This document shows, piece after piece, positions 17,269 through 25,698 of a stretch of DNA of 64,000 nucleotides (position 1 is the first letter of the stretch; each line of letters starts with the position of its first letter). Both the position numbers and the translations under genes were made by a program. Under the pieces are notes generated by a model. The model was not told the DNA's origin, did not search any database, and saw nothing but the letters and a program-made list of their open reading frames with translations. Origin of the DNA: CAYQCE01 sp964415885 (GTDB lineage: Bacteria; Zixibacteria; MSB-5A5; JAABVY01; JAHJOQ01); the NCBI GenBank assembly GCA_964415885.1, contig CAYQCE010000003.1, forward strand, positions 44,524-108,523. The letters are read 5' to 3'.

Positions 17269-17973
17269 ATGCTCAAAACAGTTCTCGCAACGATCTTCCT
17301 CGCCCTGCTCGTGTCAGCACAGGCAGCAGCCCAGGAACTCGAAAAGCCGCTGGATGCAACAATCGGATTCTCCGAGCACACATTCGATTTTGGCTTCATG
17401 CCGGCCGGTACGACAGTCATGCACACATTCGGGATCAAGAACGACGGCACGGACACTCTTCGCATTATCCGTGTTAAGCCGACCTGCGGCTGCACGAGCG
17501 CTCCGCTGTCAAAGACCGACCTCGGCCCGAACGATCTGGCAGAGCTGGATGTCTTCTTTGATTCCGAGCGATTCAAGGGCAAGGTCGTGAAGAAGGTATC
17601 GGTCCTGTCGAACGATCCCAGGGATCCGTACTCGGAGATCGCATTTTCTGCTCAGATCAACGCAAAGCACCCGCTACTGGACATCCAGCCGCAAGTTGTT
17701 GAAGCGGATAGAGTTGTCGGCGGCACATACCGGGTGAAACTGGCGAACGAGTCCGACGAATCGATCGGTCTAACGATAGTCTCATCGTCCGAGCCATATA
17801 TCGAGACTAAACTCTCCCGCGACAAGATTGGGCCGGGCCAATCAGCGGACCTGATGATCAAAATTCTCGAGGATTACAACGAGGTCAAAAACCCCTGGTA
17901 TTCGGTGACATTGCAGACTGATGATCCGATGCAGAATCGAGTGTCGATTCCCATAAAACTACCTGAAAGATAA
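17269..17973 (+). CDS. Secreted DUF1573 (ASH-like beta-sandwich) protein
   Basis: The 234-residue protein has a clear signal peptide (MLKTVLATIFLALLVSAQAA, cleaved near AAAQ). The first domain is DUF1573: HTFDFGFMPAGTTVMHTFGI, then VKPTCGCTSAPLSKTDLGP and VSVLSNDP. A second beta-sandwich of about 100 residues follows. The CGC motif is conserved in this family of periplasmic proteins common in the FCB group, whose function is unknown. AGGAGG lies 7 nt before the start. It ends the operon, 109 bp before a structured terminator. Confidence 0.85.
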   Translation: MLKTVLATIFLALLVSAQAAAQELEKPLDATIGFSEHTFDFGFMPAGTTVMHTFGIKNDGTDTLRIIRVKPTCGCTSAPLSKTDLGPNDLAELDVFFDSERFKGKVVKKVSVLSNDPRDPYSEIAFSAQINAKHPLLDIQPQVVEADRVVGGTYRVKLANESDESIGLTIVSSSEPYIETKLSRDKIGPGQSADLMIKILEDYNEVKNPWYSVTLQTDDPMQNRVSIPIKLPER

Positions 17974-18081
17974 AGAGTAAGGCCATGCTAAAGTCCTGTC
18001 TCGGAGTTCCGATAATACAACCGTCACGGAAAAAACTCTTGACAGTTTGTGACTTGAACATTAATTACTCGTAGCGAATTT

Positions 18082-18157
18082 GAGGGTGTTCCTCTGCTGT
18101 CCCTGGGTAGTTTCCTAGCCCCCTCTACCCTACCAGAGACACCCTCTTTTTATTTTT
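18082..18157 (+). terminator. Three-tier hairpin terminator
   Basis: GAGGGTGT (18082-18089) pairs with ACACCCTC (18139-18146), CTCTG with CAGAG just inside, and GGGTAG with CTACCC at the tip. A TTTTTATTTTT tract follows directly. The size is unusual for a plain terminator, but the position fits the end of the CDF-DUF1573 operon. Confidence 0.8.
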
Positions 18158-18269
18158 CTCCAACCAGATGCTATCCTCAGACAAATGCTGTCGTCTCCCA
18201 TAAGATATGATCCTGAAAACCGCACCAACAAGAAACATGGACAGGCGCATCCACATGCCCTTCACGGAC

Positions 18270-18296
18270 TTAGGATTTTTTGCAATCTGCCGATTA
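18270..18296 (+). promoter_or_regulatory. Sigma-28 (FliA)-type promoter of the chemoreceptor gene
   Basis: TTAGGATT (18270-18277), an 11-bp spacer and GCCGATTA (18289-18296) match the FliA consensus TAAAGTTT-N11-GCCGATAA in 5 of 8 and 7 of 8 positions with exact spacing. The downstream gene is a chemotaxis receptor, a classic sigma-28 target. The leader would be about 195 nt. Confidence 0.7.
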
Positions 18297-18499
18297 TTAT
18301 TGAAAGATAGTTGGAAAATGAACCAGAGGGAGAAACAGAAGGAGGACGGAAGAAGGTCTATATCTCACCAGTCCTGGAAAACCCCAAACAAGAGGCTTGC
18401 GAAAAGCTCGATTAGCAAGTTCTGTGTCCCCACCCCCAAGAATCAGCGCGGACACTTCGAAGAAACCCTCGCAGGCTGGTTTCATAAGGAGAGCAGTCT

Positions 18500-20632
18500 A
18501 TGAAGTCCCGAATTAAACTGCGACTGTCGCACAAGATCATGCTGATGGTCTTCGTTATCCTGGTAACGTCAATTTCGGGGTTAACGATTGTCAGCGTTTC
18601 CAAGTCTTCAGAATACCTGGAGAATGTGGCCCGCCAGGACCTCGCGCATCTGGCAAAGATGGCTGAGAGACAGTGCAGGATCGCAGCGGAAGACGTACAG
18701 AACAAGGTCAGAACCGACCTCGTGGTCGCACGCCAGCTCTTTCAGGATTACTCAAAGGGCAGAGTGGTTACCGAGAACGGCGAGCTCATTGCCGATCCGG
18801 ATGACTCTCGTGTCACGATGAACCGCAACGATCAATTCGTCGACAAAGTGACCGAGCTTACTGGGTCAGTTTGCTCGATATTCCTCAAAGACGGCGGCGG
18901 AGCGAAACGAATCGCCACCAACGTGGAGAACGATCGTGGAGAACGGGCACTCGGAAGCTATGCGTCCGATGAGGTCTTCAACAGAGTGGTAAACGGTGGA
19001 GAGAGCTTCTTCGGTCGCGCGTGGGTTGTCGACAGATACTATGTCACTGCCTATGAACCAATCAGAGATGCCAATTCCACTATAGTCGGCGTTCTTGCCG
19101 TGGCTCATCAGGAGCAGTCCGATGTCCTGAAAGAGAGCATTCTCTCTCAGACCGTTGGTGAGACCGGCTATCTCTACGCCATCGATTCAGAGGGAGTCCT
19201 TCGGGTTCACCCGGCCCAAGAGGGCGCCGATATCAGCCAGCACGATTTCATAAAGGAAATCACCCTGAAGGGCACCCGGCTTGCCGAAGGAGAGGTCGGC
19301 TGGATCACCTACCCATGGATCAACAGGGAACTGGGAGAGACCAAAGCGCGCGACAAAATTGTTGCGTATACCTATTTCGAAAAGTGGGATTGGATTATTG
19401 CGGCGGGCAGCTACCTCGAAGAGTTCACCGCTCCAGTGGCGAGCATAAGAAACGCCGGAATGATGTTCGGTGTGCTGTTCCTGATCGCATCGCTCGTGAT
19501 TGCATTTCTAATCTCACGCTCCATTACAAGGCCGGTCACCAGGCTCGTCAGTGTTGCTGATGCCGTATCAGTTGGAGATGTTCGCCAAGATATAGACATT
19601 AACAGCAAGGATGAGATCGGCAAACTTGCCGACTCGTTCCGTAGCATGATGGCATACCTGCAGGAGATGTCATCAGCGGCGGAGAGCATCGCCAACAACG
19701 ATCTGACAGTCGAAATCGAGCCAAAATCAGAGCATGACATCCTGGGCAATTCCACCAGGAAGATGCGAGCTAATCTCGCCCAGATCATTGCACAGCTTTC
19801 CGATAACGCATCGGAACTCGCGTCAGCAGCCACCGAAATCGCCTCGACTTCCGAGGAGCTCTCGCGCGGTGCACGCGACCAGTCCGAGCGCATAAATGAG
19901 GTCTCGGTTGGTATCGAGGAAATGACCTCTACCATCGGCGAGTCCGCCAGGAATGCGCATTCCGCAGCGGAGGCCTCTCAGGGCGCTTCCAGCACCGCCT
20001 CTGATGGCGGCCAGGTCGTCAGCGAGACCAATCATGGCATGTCAGAGATCGCCGAAGTGGTTCAGGAATCCGCAAGGTCAATTCAGGAGCTGGCCCAGTC
20101 CGCAGACCAGATTGGCGAGATCATCACCGTCATCGATGACATAGCCGATCAGACCAATTTGCTGGCTCTCAACGCTGCAATCGAAGCCGCAAGAGCGGGT
20201 GAGCAGGGTCGAGGGTTCGCGGTCGTCGCCGACGAGGTTAGGAAGCTCGCCGAGCGCACCGGAAAAGCGACCGGTGAGATCACAGGCATGATCAAGACCA
20301 TACAGGACGTCACTCAGACTGCGGTGCAGTCGATGGAATCCGGCGTCGAAAAGGTATCGCAGGGTCGAGAACTTGCTGACAAGGCCGGTCACAGCCTGAA
20401 CGAAATAGTGACACAGGCTCAGTCGGTCGTTGATATGATCCAGCAGATAGCCACAGCCACCGAGGAGCAGTCGGCGGCGTCATCTCAGATCGCGAAAGCA
20501 GTCGAAAATATCTCTGAGATAACCAAGCAGACCGCGACCGGGGCTGAACAGACCGCTGCTGCGGGTGAACAGCTCAGCAGGCAGACGGAGGGCCTGAACG
20601 CGATAGTCAAGCAGTTCAAGCTGATGAAATAG
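18500..20632 (+). CDS. Methyl-accepting chemotaxis protein with extracytoplasmic Cache-type sensor
   Basis: The 710-residue receptor has TM1 at about residues 11-32, a periplasmic sensor of about 285 residues with the Cache-like [20 protein letters not shown] and [16 protein letters not shown]2 at about 325-345, a HAMP domain and a long cytoplasmic signalling coil. The tip [20 protein letters not shown] then [18 protein letters not shown] is the CheA/CheW contact. Glu/Gln-rich methylation helices flank it. The ligand is not predictable, although Cache sensors often bind small organic molecules. AAGGAG lies 8 nt upstream of the ATG. It stands alone between a sigma-28-like promoter and its own terminator. 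Confidence 0.96.
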   Translation: MKSRIKLRLSHKIMLMVFVILVTSISGLTIVSVSKSSEYLENVARQDLAHLAKMAERQCRIAAEDVQNKVRTDLVVARQLFQDYSKGRVVTENGELIADPDDSRVTMNRNDQFVDKVTELTGSVCSIFLKDGGGAKRIATNVENDRGERALGSYASDEVFNRVVNGGESFFGRAWVVDRYYVTAYEPIRDANSTIVGVLAVAHQEQSDVLKESILSQTVGETGYLYAIDSEGVLRVHPAQEGADISQHDFIKEITLKGTRLAEGEVGWITYPWINRELGETKARDKIVAYTYFEKWDWIIAAGSYLEEFTAPVASIRNAGMMFGVLFLIASLVIAFLISRSITRPVTRLVSVADAVSVGDVRQDIDINSKDEIGKLADSFRSMMAYLQEMSSAAESIANNDLTVEIEPKSEHDILGNSTRKMRANLAQIIAQLSDNASELASAATEIASTSEELSRGARDQSERINEVSVGIEEMTSTIGESARNAHSAAEASQGASSTASDGGQVVSETNHGMSEIAEVVQESARSIQELAQSADQIGEIITVIDDIADQTNLLALNAAIEAARAGEQGRGFAVVADEVRKLAERTGKATGEITGMIKTIQDVTQTAVQSMESGVEKVSQGRELADKAGHSLNEIVTQAQSVVDMIQQIATATEEQSAASSQIAKAVENISEITKQTATGAEQTAAAGEQLSRQTEGLNAIVKQFKLMK

Positions 20633-20674
20633 CACCAATCTCGGCTAAATCATCAGAGGAAAACCAAAATGCAC

Positions 20675-20703
20675 AGAGGGGAGTGATTCACTCCCCTCTT
20701 TCG
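20675..20703 (+). terminator. Intrinsic terminator of the chemoreceptor gene
   Basis: AGAGGGGAGTGA pairs with TCACTCCCCTCT around a minimal loop, then TTTC follows. It lies 42 bp after the stop codon. Confidence 0.85.
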
Positions 20704-20815
20704 TGGGCCTGTTGAAAAACCCAAGTATCCGGATCAGTTCCGCGTTTGCTGCGCTCGCTCGCAATGGTGTATGGCGGATGCTCAGAGGCTGTCTTATAAA
20801 GCACCAAAACGGTTA

Positions 20816-20858
20816 CGGCAGATCCTGATTCCGCGATGCGCGGGATTCTGATCTGCCG
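20816..20858. repeat. Internal palindrome 1 of the inner element
   Basis: CGGCAGATC at the left pairs with GATCTGCCG at the right, and a second stem pairs ATTCCGCG with CGCGGGAT with one mismatch, around an ATG loop. Confidence 0.75.
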
Positions 20859-20897
20859 ATCGTTCGATCACGATCATCTGCATCTGCGGCTTACGAA

Positions 20898-20939
20898 CGG
20901 TCAGTTCACATCCCGCTGACGCGGGATAGAAACTGACCG
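20898..20939. repeat. Internal palindrome 2 of the inner element
   Basis: CGGTCAGTT pairs with AACTGACCG, and ATCCCGC pairs with GCGGGAT in the inner stem around a 4-nt loop. It has the same architecture as palindrome 1. Confidence 0.75.
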
Positions 20940-21041
20940 AACCAACAAACGTACTTATGAGACAGTCTCAAGGCACCTGCCGTCCGCCCAGGGGTCATTT
21001 ATTCAACAAGCGCCCTGTCTCGGAAACAGCGAAGATTTAAG

Positions 21042-21069
21042 TTGCGCATAACAAAACATCGTGTAAATT
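21042..21069 (+). promoter_or_regulatory. Promoter of tRNA-Thr
   Basis: TTGCGC (21042-21047), 16 bp, TAAATT (21064-21069); the -10 box ends 23 bp before the tRNA 5' end. Confidence 0.55.
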
Positions 21070-21092
21070 GTACCGCCGAATTGGATATCCAA

Positions 21093-21165
21093 GCCACCGT
21101 AGCTCAGTTGGTAGAGCAGACGATTCGTAATCGTCAGGTCAGCAGTTCGAATCTGCTCGGTGGCT
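21093..21165 (+). tRNA. tRNA-Thr (anticodon CGT)
   Basis: A full cloverleaf can be drawn: acceptor GCCACCG with CGGTGGC, D arm GCTC-AGTTGGTAGA-GC, anticodon stem GACGA/TCGTC with loop TTCGTAA, and T arm AGCAG-TTCGAAT-CTGCT. The anticodon CGT reads ACG. The 3' CCA is not encoded, and a T run follows immediately. Confidence 0.95.
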
Positions 21166-21298
21166 ATTTTTTTGTGCCAACAGGGTCCATAGTCACATCC
21201 ATCTGAATGAGCGTGGCTTGCGAGATAATCGTATGCAGGCGATGGCCATTAAGATATGTCTGATTCTCGATGATTTGGGATGTTGGAGAAATCAAAAG

Positions 21299-21371
<73 letters not shown>

Positions 21372-21383
21372 AAAGCGGTTGAC

Positions 21384-21412
21384 TATTTAATCTATTCTTC
21401 GGTTGATGTCAA
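21384..21412 (-). promoter_or_regulatory. Promoter of tRNA-Phe
   Basis: On the minus strand a perfect -35 TTGACA (21407-21412) and TAAATA (21384-21389) are spaced by 17 bp and end 12 bp before the tRNA. Confidence 0.75.
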
Positions 21413-21468
21413 TATCTTTTTAGTCCTTAGTCGAGAGTATCTTACAGCGATCAAGGCGTACAGGCTGC

Positions 21469-21735
21469 CTAACCGTAATCGGGCATCGTGGCGACCCGCT
21501 TCTCGAGCAAATCGAGCTTACCGAGCACCATTTCGAGCTTGGCATCGAGGTCGTTCACGGCGGATTTGATCTCTTTCAGCTCGAGACTCTGCCTGCGCCC
21601 GAGATTGTCGATCGCTTCGATCTCCTTCTTCAAACCACCCAGGTGTGTGAGGATTTTGGGGATGTCGTTGTGGACTATCGTCCCAACGGCATCGATCGAG
21701 AATTGGATTTCCTTTTCACTCATGCTCCGCACCAT
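21469..21735 (-). CDS. Small coiled-coil protein of unknown function
   Basis: The protein has 88 residues, or 84 from the second Met at 21723. It is charged and helical; residues 35-80 show a heptad-like pattern (LKKEIEAIDNLGRRQSLELK, then LDAKLEMVLGKLDLLEKRVA) that suggests a coiled coil. It has no membrane segment, no signal and no family that I recognise. The ATG at 21735 follows the S11 peptidase stop directly, with no clear ribosome site, so translation may be coupled. It is the last gene of the operon that starts at 26838. Confidence 0.6.
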   Translation of the reverse strand: MVRSMSEKEIQFSIDAVGTIVHNDIPKILTHLGGLKKEIEAIDNLGRRQSLELKEIKSAVNDLDAKLEMVLGKLDLLEKRVATMPDYG

Positions 21736-22704
21736 CTATTTTGAGGCAACAGGTTTGTTCTTCTCTACATTGTCAAGTCGGGACAGATTTCGAAACGCCC
21801 AGTTGCTGATCTTCCTCGCGACAGCGAAACGGGTGCCGTTAAACGGCGCACCGAGAATCACTACGGATAGATCGTGTCCGTCGTCGTCGGACATGCGAGT
21901 AGCGAGACAATAGCCCGATTCGACGATATACCCGGTCTTCCCGCCGGCGACCTTCCATTTGGAGAGGAGCAAGCGATTCGAATTCACGATGTTCCGTTGC
22001 CGCTTGTGATTGAGCGAACGGTACTTGTAGCGATAGGTTGTCAGGGCATCAGCGATCAGATCCTCTTCAAGCGCGGCATGAAGCAATCGCGCGCAGTCTT
22101 CAGCAGTTGATACATTACGTTCATCGAGGCCCGTAACCTCATAGAACTCAGAATCATACATCCCAAGGTCTCTCGCCTTCACATTCATTCTCCGGATGAA
22201 CTCATCGTGAGCGAGGCCACTCTCCCGCACTACCGCGCGCATGGCCCGGTTGTCCGAACAGATGAGAGCGATGTAAAACAGATCGCTCGCATAGAGCTTC
22301 TCCCCCACTTTCAGGCGAGATCGAGAGGAATTGCGAGCATCCTCTCTCGTCACCTGAATTACCTTCGTCCAGTCGAAATCGAGATCACAGAGGACGAGGG
22401 CGCTCAGGAGTTTGGTTATGGAGGCCACAGGGCGCGGTGTATCGGCTCGCTTGGAATAGAGAACCTCGCGTGTCTCATTATCGATCACTATGGCAGCGCG
22501 GCAATTCAGGTACGGTCTGCCGGAGAGTTTACGTTCCGTGGGAAAGAACACATCGTGGGGTATTACAGAAGCTGTGTTAAGGGCGCCATTCACGAGTAGA
22601 GACGCTTCAATTGTGTTTCGGAGCGGATATCCGAATCTGTAGTACCCTATCAACAGCAATACGCAGAGTGTCGATACAACAATAAGCCGCTTGCTACTCG
22701 TCAT
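21736..22704 (-). CDS. D-alanyl-D-alanine carboxypeptidase (peptidase S11)
   Basis: From the ATG at 22704 the protein has 322 residues. An N-terminal hydrophobic segment (about residues 6-22) anchors or exports it. The serine peptidase triad motifs are complete: S95-I-T-K98, S150-D-N152 and K256-T-G258. Such enzymes remove the terminal D-Ala from peptidoglycan pentapeptides in the periplasm. There is no C-terminal PBP5-type domain. The start at 22704 has GGAGAAGG directly upstream and overlaps the end of the DUF72 gene by 11 nt; the open frame begins 27 nt earlier. Confidence 0.9.
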   Translation of the reverse strand: MTSSKRLIVVSTLCVLLLIGYYRFGYPLRNTIEASLLVNGALNTASVIPHDVFFPTERKLSGRPYLNCRAAIVIDNETREVLYSKRADTPRPVASITKLLSALVLCDLDFDWTKVIQVTREDARNSSRSRLKVGEKLYASDLFYIALICSDNRAMRAVVRESGLAHDEFIRRMNVKARDLGMYDSEFYEVTGLDERNVSTAEDCARLLHAALEEDLIADALTTYRYKYRSLNHKRQRNIVNSNRLLLSKWKVAGGKTGYIVESGYCLATRMSDDDGHDLSVVILGAPFNGTRFAVARKISNWAFRNLSRLDNVEKNKPVASK

Positions 22705-23506
22705 CCTTCTCCGCCTCCAGCGCAATCTCATCGCGAACCAGTTGTTTCATCATTTCGGCATTCCTGACCGCCTGGCCCGCATGACAGTTATTGAAGAAGA
22801 TATATATCTCGCGCACATCGGCTTTGCTGCGCTTGATTTTGTGAATCCAGTCTTTTAGTTCGGATTCGTTGTACAAATAATCGTACCGAAGAGCACCCCC
22901 GTTCCACCACTGCTCCTTATTGCGTCCGTGCAGACGCAGATAAATCCGGTTCGAGATGTCATGTAGCTCATGTCGAGGGAGACTTTGCATCAGTGGGCCA
23001 TCAACAGAGCAGAGCGCCACCTTCATATCCTTCAGCAGCTCGATGAAATTGTCTCTGATCCAGGAACGGTGTCGGAACTCGATATAGAGCTGGAATTCGT
23101 TCATAAGGTAGGCAACGGATTGGACGTACGACTGGTTCTTTCGCGACCACCTGAATGAATAGGGAAATTGCAACAGGAGGCCTTTCAGCCGGTACGCATC
23201 GTTCAGCGGCTGGACACTCCTTTTGAATTTATCGATTTCGACAACGATGTCATGCCGATCATGCGTGACGCTCTTGTGCATTTTGACCATGAAATCGAAA
23301 TTCTCGTCCGTCTTACTCAGCATATTCTCCCACACTTTTGGGTGTGGGGCATGATAGTATGAGGCATTTACCTCAACCGTGTCGAAAAACTGGATATAGT
23401 GGTCGAGCATCTTACCTTTCTGAATACCAGGAGGATAGAATGGTCCCACCCAGTCCAGAAATGAGTATCCTGACGTACCTATTCGTATTTTGTCGAGTTC
23501 TGCCAT
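22694..23506 (-). CDS. DUF72 (YecE-like) family protein
   Basis: The 270-residue protein is a DUF72 TIM-barrel-like protein with the N-terminal motif IRIGTSGYSFLDWVGPFYPP and later FDTVEVNASYYHAP, then LYIEFRHRSWI and YIFFNNCHAGQAVRNAEM. Family function is unknown; it is widespread and often lies near nucleic-acid or stress genes. It lies 3 bp after the small zinc-ribbon gene. A GAGG sequence 9 nt upstream supports the start. Confidence 0.9.
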   Translation of the reverse strand: MAELDKIRIGTSGYSFLDWVGPFYPPGIQKGKMLDHYIQFFDTVEVNASYYHAPHPKVWENMLSKTDENFDFMVKMHKSVTHDRHDIVVEIDKFKRSVQPLNDAYRLKGLLLQFPYSFRWSRKNQSYVQSVAYLMNEFQLYIEFRHRSWIRDNFIELLKDMKVALCSVDGPLMQSLPRHELHDISNRIYLRLHGRNKEQWWNGGALRYDYLYNESELKDWIHKIKRSKADVREIYIFFNNCHAGQAVRNAEMMKQLVRDEIALEAEKDDE

Positions 23507-23509
23507 AGT

Positions 23510-23665
23510 TTATCGGCCTCTATTCTCATTATCGACCCGGCCGGAGCGATTCTTTTTGATCTTTTGAAAAACGATATTCCTGCAATTCGGGCAAACCCAT
23601 TTGCGCTGACCATGATACACCCGTTTACGCTCTTCCATTGGTTCTTTGCACTTCGAGCAGATCAT
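23510..23665 (-). CDS. Small zinc-ribbon protein
   Basis: From the ATG at 23665 the product has 51 residues and two Cys pairs, MICSKCKEP and WVCPNCRNI, separated by 18 residues, which is a classic zinc ribbon. The tail is basic (KIKKNRSGR). The ATG overlaps the stop of the preceding gene in a TGATG arrangement. The long frame upstream of this ATG is antisense-like and not used. It may bind nucleic acid or a protein partner. Confidence 0.7.
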   Translation of the reverse strand: MICSKCKEPMEERKRVYHGQRKWVCPNCRNIVFQKIKKNRSGRVDNENRGR

Positions 23666-24261
23666 CAGGACACTATCCCGGTAGCATCTCGGAGAATGAA
23701 CTCGAGGCGCCCAATGAGCAACGACACTCGCGACATCACAGTATAACCGAATGTCGCCCCGAAGAAAACCATAAGGAAATACGTACCGAGTCGCGTGATA
23801 TTGCCGTAAAACCCCTCCTGCTTCTTCGAGAAATAGAAGTAGAGCGTCGTCGAGATTACGCCTGCAAGGACTACTATCCCGTTGACTGATGTCAGCGGCA
23901 GCATTGACGCAGACATCTGTTTCATTATTCGCGCCTGCAGCATCGCCGGAATAGAAATCCCCGCACCGAACCCGATCATGAGAGCAAGCGGTAACCGTGA
24001 GAGATAAGCCCATCTCTTGTTGAGTCGAACAAACATCAGCAGTCCCAGGATTGCGGGGATGATCGCAAGGAGTTCACCCCTGACGAATATCCGATCGATC
24101 ACCATCGGGTAGAGCGTGTTTCTGCAGATAATCACGAGGTAGTAGCCGACTGAAACTCCAACGAGAAGATACTCGGCGAATCTATAGAAGGGATTTTCCT
24201 TGTACAGGAACGAAAATATCGCCAGTGTCAGAATCAGCGCCACAAGGGTACCAAGTTCCAT
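23665..24261 (-). CDS. Multi-pass membrane protein, fourth gene of an uncharacterised membrane cluster
   Basis: The 198-residue protein has about six hydrophobic segments (ELGTLVALILTLAIFSFLY, LLAIIPAILGLLMFV, VNGIVVLAGVISTTLYFYF, TYFLMVFFGATFGYTVM). I recognise no characterised family. AGGAGG lies 6 nt before the ATG, and this ATG overlaps the previous stop (TGATG), so it is coupled to the gene before it. It is inferred to be an integral subunit of a complex with the three upstream genes. Confidence 0.8.
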   Translation of the reverse strand: MELGTLVALILTLAIFSFLYKENPFYRFAEYLLVGVSVGYYLVIICRNTLYPMVIDRIFVRGELLAIIPAILGLLMFVRLNKRWAYLSRLPLALMIGFGAGISIPAMLQARIMKQMSASMLPLTSVNGIVVLAGVISTTLYFYFSKKQEGFYGNITRLGTYFLMVFFGATFGYTVMSRVSLLIGRLEFILRDATGIVS

Positions 24262-25061
24262 CACTCTCTCCTCCTGAGCGCCACTATATTCACGATCAGG
24301 ACCAGCACTATTATTAATAGATGCCCAGAGGATTGCGCAAGCATTCCCCGCTGGCCTCCGCCGACATACCCGAGAAGCTGCTCGTACTCTGCTGCGCCTT
24401 TCAGACCGCCTATAAGGCCCACAAGCTGACCTGATTCGGTGTATGGATAGTAAGAGGTTGCCATCACGGCAGTAAGGCCGGTAGCCACCTTCTGCCCGTG
24501 GCGCGCTCCCGCGTACTCGACCCAGTAGGTCGGAAGGGAGCCATCGGCAACAGATATGACGAGTTCAATGTTATCGTAGTTCTGTACCATGGAGAACGGG
24601 CCGGTCAGAGTCCAGTCGGCATTCAGGTAGTCGAGCGGATATACGCTCCGGATATCCTCGCCCATCTGCAGAATAGCGGAAACATACTGCGGCCGAAATC
24701 CGAGGTAGAGGTAATCCTCGCCGTACACCTTGTTGTATTCCTCGGCCATAGATCGCATCAGATCGTAACCAATCGCAGTACCCTCCGGGAAAAGCGCCAG
24801 TCCTATGACCTTCTGATTCCGTTCGAAAAGATGGCGTAGAAGCGCCTCTGAGATGGGGCGAACTTCGGGGAGCGATGATGCCTCAATGTCGAACGAGAGC
24901 ATGACGAATCCTGTCGAGTCTATAGACTCGATAGCCTTGAATACCTTCTCGGTTTCCGATGTCAGCCTGACCGGCAACTCGACTCGCACGAGCAGAGGAA
25001 TTCCAACTGCGAGCAGCAGCAGCAGGTAGATCCATCGTTTGTCGAGCCGCGTGACATCCAT
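24261..25061 (-). CDS. Membrane-anchored protein with a large extracytoplasmic domain, third gene of the cluster
   Basis: From the ATG at 25061 the protein has 266 residues. Residues about 10-26 form an N-terminal membrane helix (WIYLLLLLAVGIPLLV) and residues about 243-262 a C-terminal one (GHLLIIVLVLIVNIVAL). The 210 residues between them form an alpha/beta-looking domain (TGFVMLSFDIEASSLPEVRP, IGLALFPEGTAIGYDL, LYLGFRPQYVSAILQMGEDI). Family unknown. The ATG lies 1 nt after the stop of the preceding gene. The topology suggests a periplasmic domain held by two anchors. Confidence 0.78.
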   Translation of the reverse strand: MDVTRLDKRWIYLLLLLAVGIPLLVRVELPVRLTSETEKVFKAIESIDSTGFVMLSFDIEASSLPEVRPISEALLRHLFERNQKVIGLALFPEGTAIGYDLMRSMAEEYNKVYGEDYLYLGFRPQYVSAILQMGEDIRSVYPLDYLNADWTLTGPFSMVQNYDNIELVISVADGSLPTYWVEYAGARHGQKVATGLTAVMATSYYPYTESGQLVGLIGGLKGAAEYEQLLGYVGGGQRGMLAQSSGHLLIIVLVLIVNIVALRRRE

Positions 25062-25062
25062 A

Positions 25063-25686
25063 TCAGTTTCTTCCCAGATAGCTGCGCTCGATCCCGAGTA
25101 TGACACGAAGCGCTGTCGTGATCGATCCAAGTCCGATACCTATCAGCACCGCTCGCTTGGCGGACATCGAAGGCACAGTCAAAATCCAGTCAGCGCTCCT
25201 CGGAATGTACTCACTTATCATACCTCCAACCGGGATGCGCCCGAGCATGATAACGAGAGCAGCTATCAGAAGAATCGACGCCTCCCGGTTCCGCAATCGA
25301 AACCCGCGGTATGCCGCCGAAGCCACGAAGAATGCAAGCAGGGCGAAGACCGTCGATTGCATCGGGACCTGGACATTGTTGAAGATCCAGACAAAGAGCG
25401 TGCCGGTATCGGTTCCCCCGGTGAAACCGGCCATAGCCATGACTATGAGCGCAACAATAGTGACAATACTGTATCCCCAGTACTGCTCCCTGCGACCGAT
25501 TTTCTTAAGGTTGATACGGAATATCGAGATTACTCCGACGACGAGGGTGAACGCAAAGATCACTTGAACCCAATCGAGAAGCTCGGCATAGGTCGACACC
25601 ACCGCAGGATGCGGAGAGTAGTACTGGATCAGCCCGAACAGGCCAAATACGAATCCTATCGCTACTGGTACTCGCTTCTTAAGCAA
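25063..25686 (-). CDS. Six-helix membrane protein, second gene of the cluster
   Basis: The 207-residue protein has about six hydrophobic segments (VAIGFVFGLFGLIQYY, VQVIFAFTLVVGVISIF, YSIVTIVALIVMAMAGF, STVFALLAFFVASAAY, ASILLIAALVIMLG, AVLIGIGLGSITTALRVIL). No characterised family is recognised. No ATG is available near the N-terminus. A TTG start at 25686 with GGAGAG about 9 nt upstream fits best. It lies 12 bp after the first gene of the cluster. Confidence 0.75.
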   Translation of the reverse strand: MLKKRVPVAIGFVFGLFGLIQYYSPHPAVVSTYAELLDWVQVIFAFTLVVGVISIFRINLKKIGRREQYWGYSIVTIVALIVMAMAGFTGGTDTGTLFVWIFNNVQVPMQSTVFALLAFFVASAAYRGFRLRNREASILLIAALVIMLGRIPVGGMISEYIPRSADWILTVPSMSAKRAVLIGIGLGSITTALRVILGIERSYLGRN

Positions 25687-25698
25687 TAGCAGACTCTC

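Larger units (their letters stand above)
17974..18499. other. Intergenic region between the DUF1573 gene and the chemoreceptor gene
   Basis: This 526-bp region holds a large terminator-like structure (18082-18157) and a sigma-28-like promoter (18270-18296). A 98-codon open frame at 18207-18503 has no recognisable domain, shows no good ribosome site and overlaps both the promoter and the chemoreceptor start, so I do not treat it as a gene. Nothing else stands out. Confidence 0.6.
20785..20969. mobile_element. MITE-like inner element with 15-bp inverted repeats
   Basis: GAGGCTGTCTTATAA (20785-20799) and the complement of 20955-20969, GAGACTGTCTCATAA, match at 13 of 15 positions. The 185-bp element contains two long internal hairpins and no gene. 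GAGRCTGTCT-type termini are known from insertion sequences, so it may be moved in trans by a transposase elsewhere in the genome. Confidence 0.65.
20705..21014. mobile_element. MITE-like outer element with terminal inverted repeats
   Basis: The left end begins GGGCCTGTTGAAAAACCC and the right end (20992-21014) reads, as its reverse complement, GGCGCTTGTTGAATAAATG followed by ACCC. They share the core TGTTGAA-rich block and a final CCC, with gaps. No coding capacity is present in the roughly 310 bp. The GTTGAA-type terminus is common among insertion sequences and their non-autonomous derivatives, so this is probably a remnant or a MITE. It holds a second, inner element. Confidence 0.55.
20633..21092. 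other. Intergenic region between the chemoreceptor and tRNA-Thr
   Basis: This 460-bp gap contains the chemoreceptor terminator, a nested inverted-repeat element (20705-21014) and the tRNA-Thr promoter. No coding frame of note was seen. Confidence 0.7.

Noticed and set aside
17974..18499. Cyclic-di-GMP or other known riboswitch upstream of the chemoreceptor
   Set aside because: The conserved GEMM core and tetraloop-receptor sequences could not be found.
18207..18503. 98-codon plus-strand frame before the chemoreceptor gene
   Set aside because: No domain, no ribosome site, and it covers the sigma-28-like promoter and overlaps the true start.
23666..24013. 116-residue N-terminal extension of the small zinc ribbon
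   Set aside because: It is antisense-like sequence within the membrane gene; the Cys-rich protein begins at the coupled ATG at 23665.
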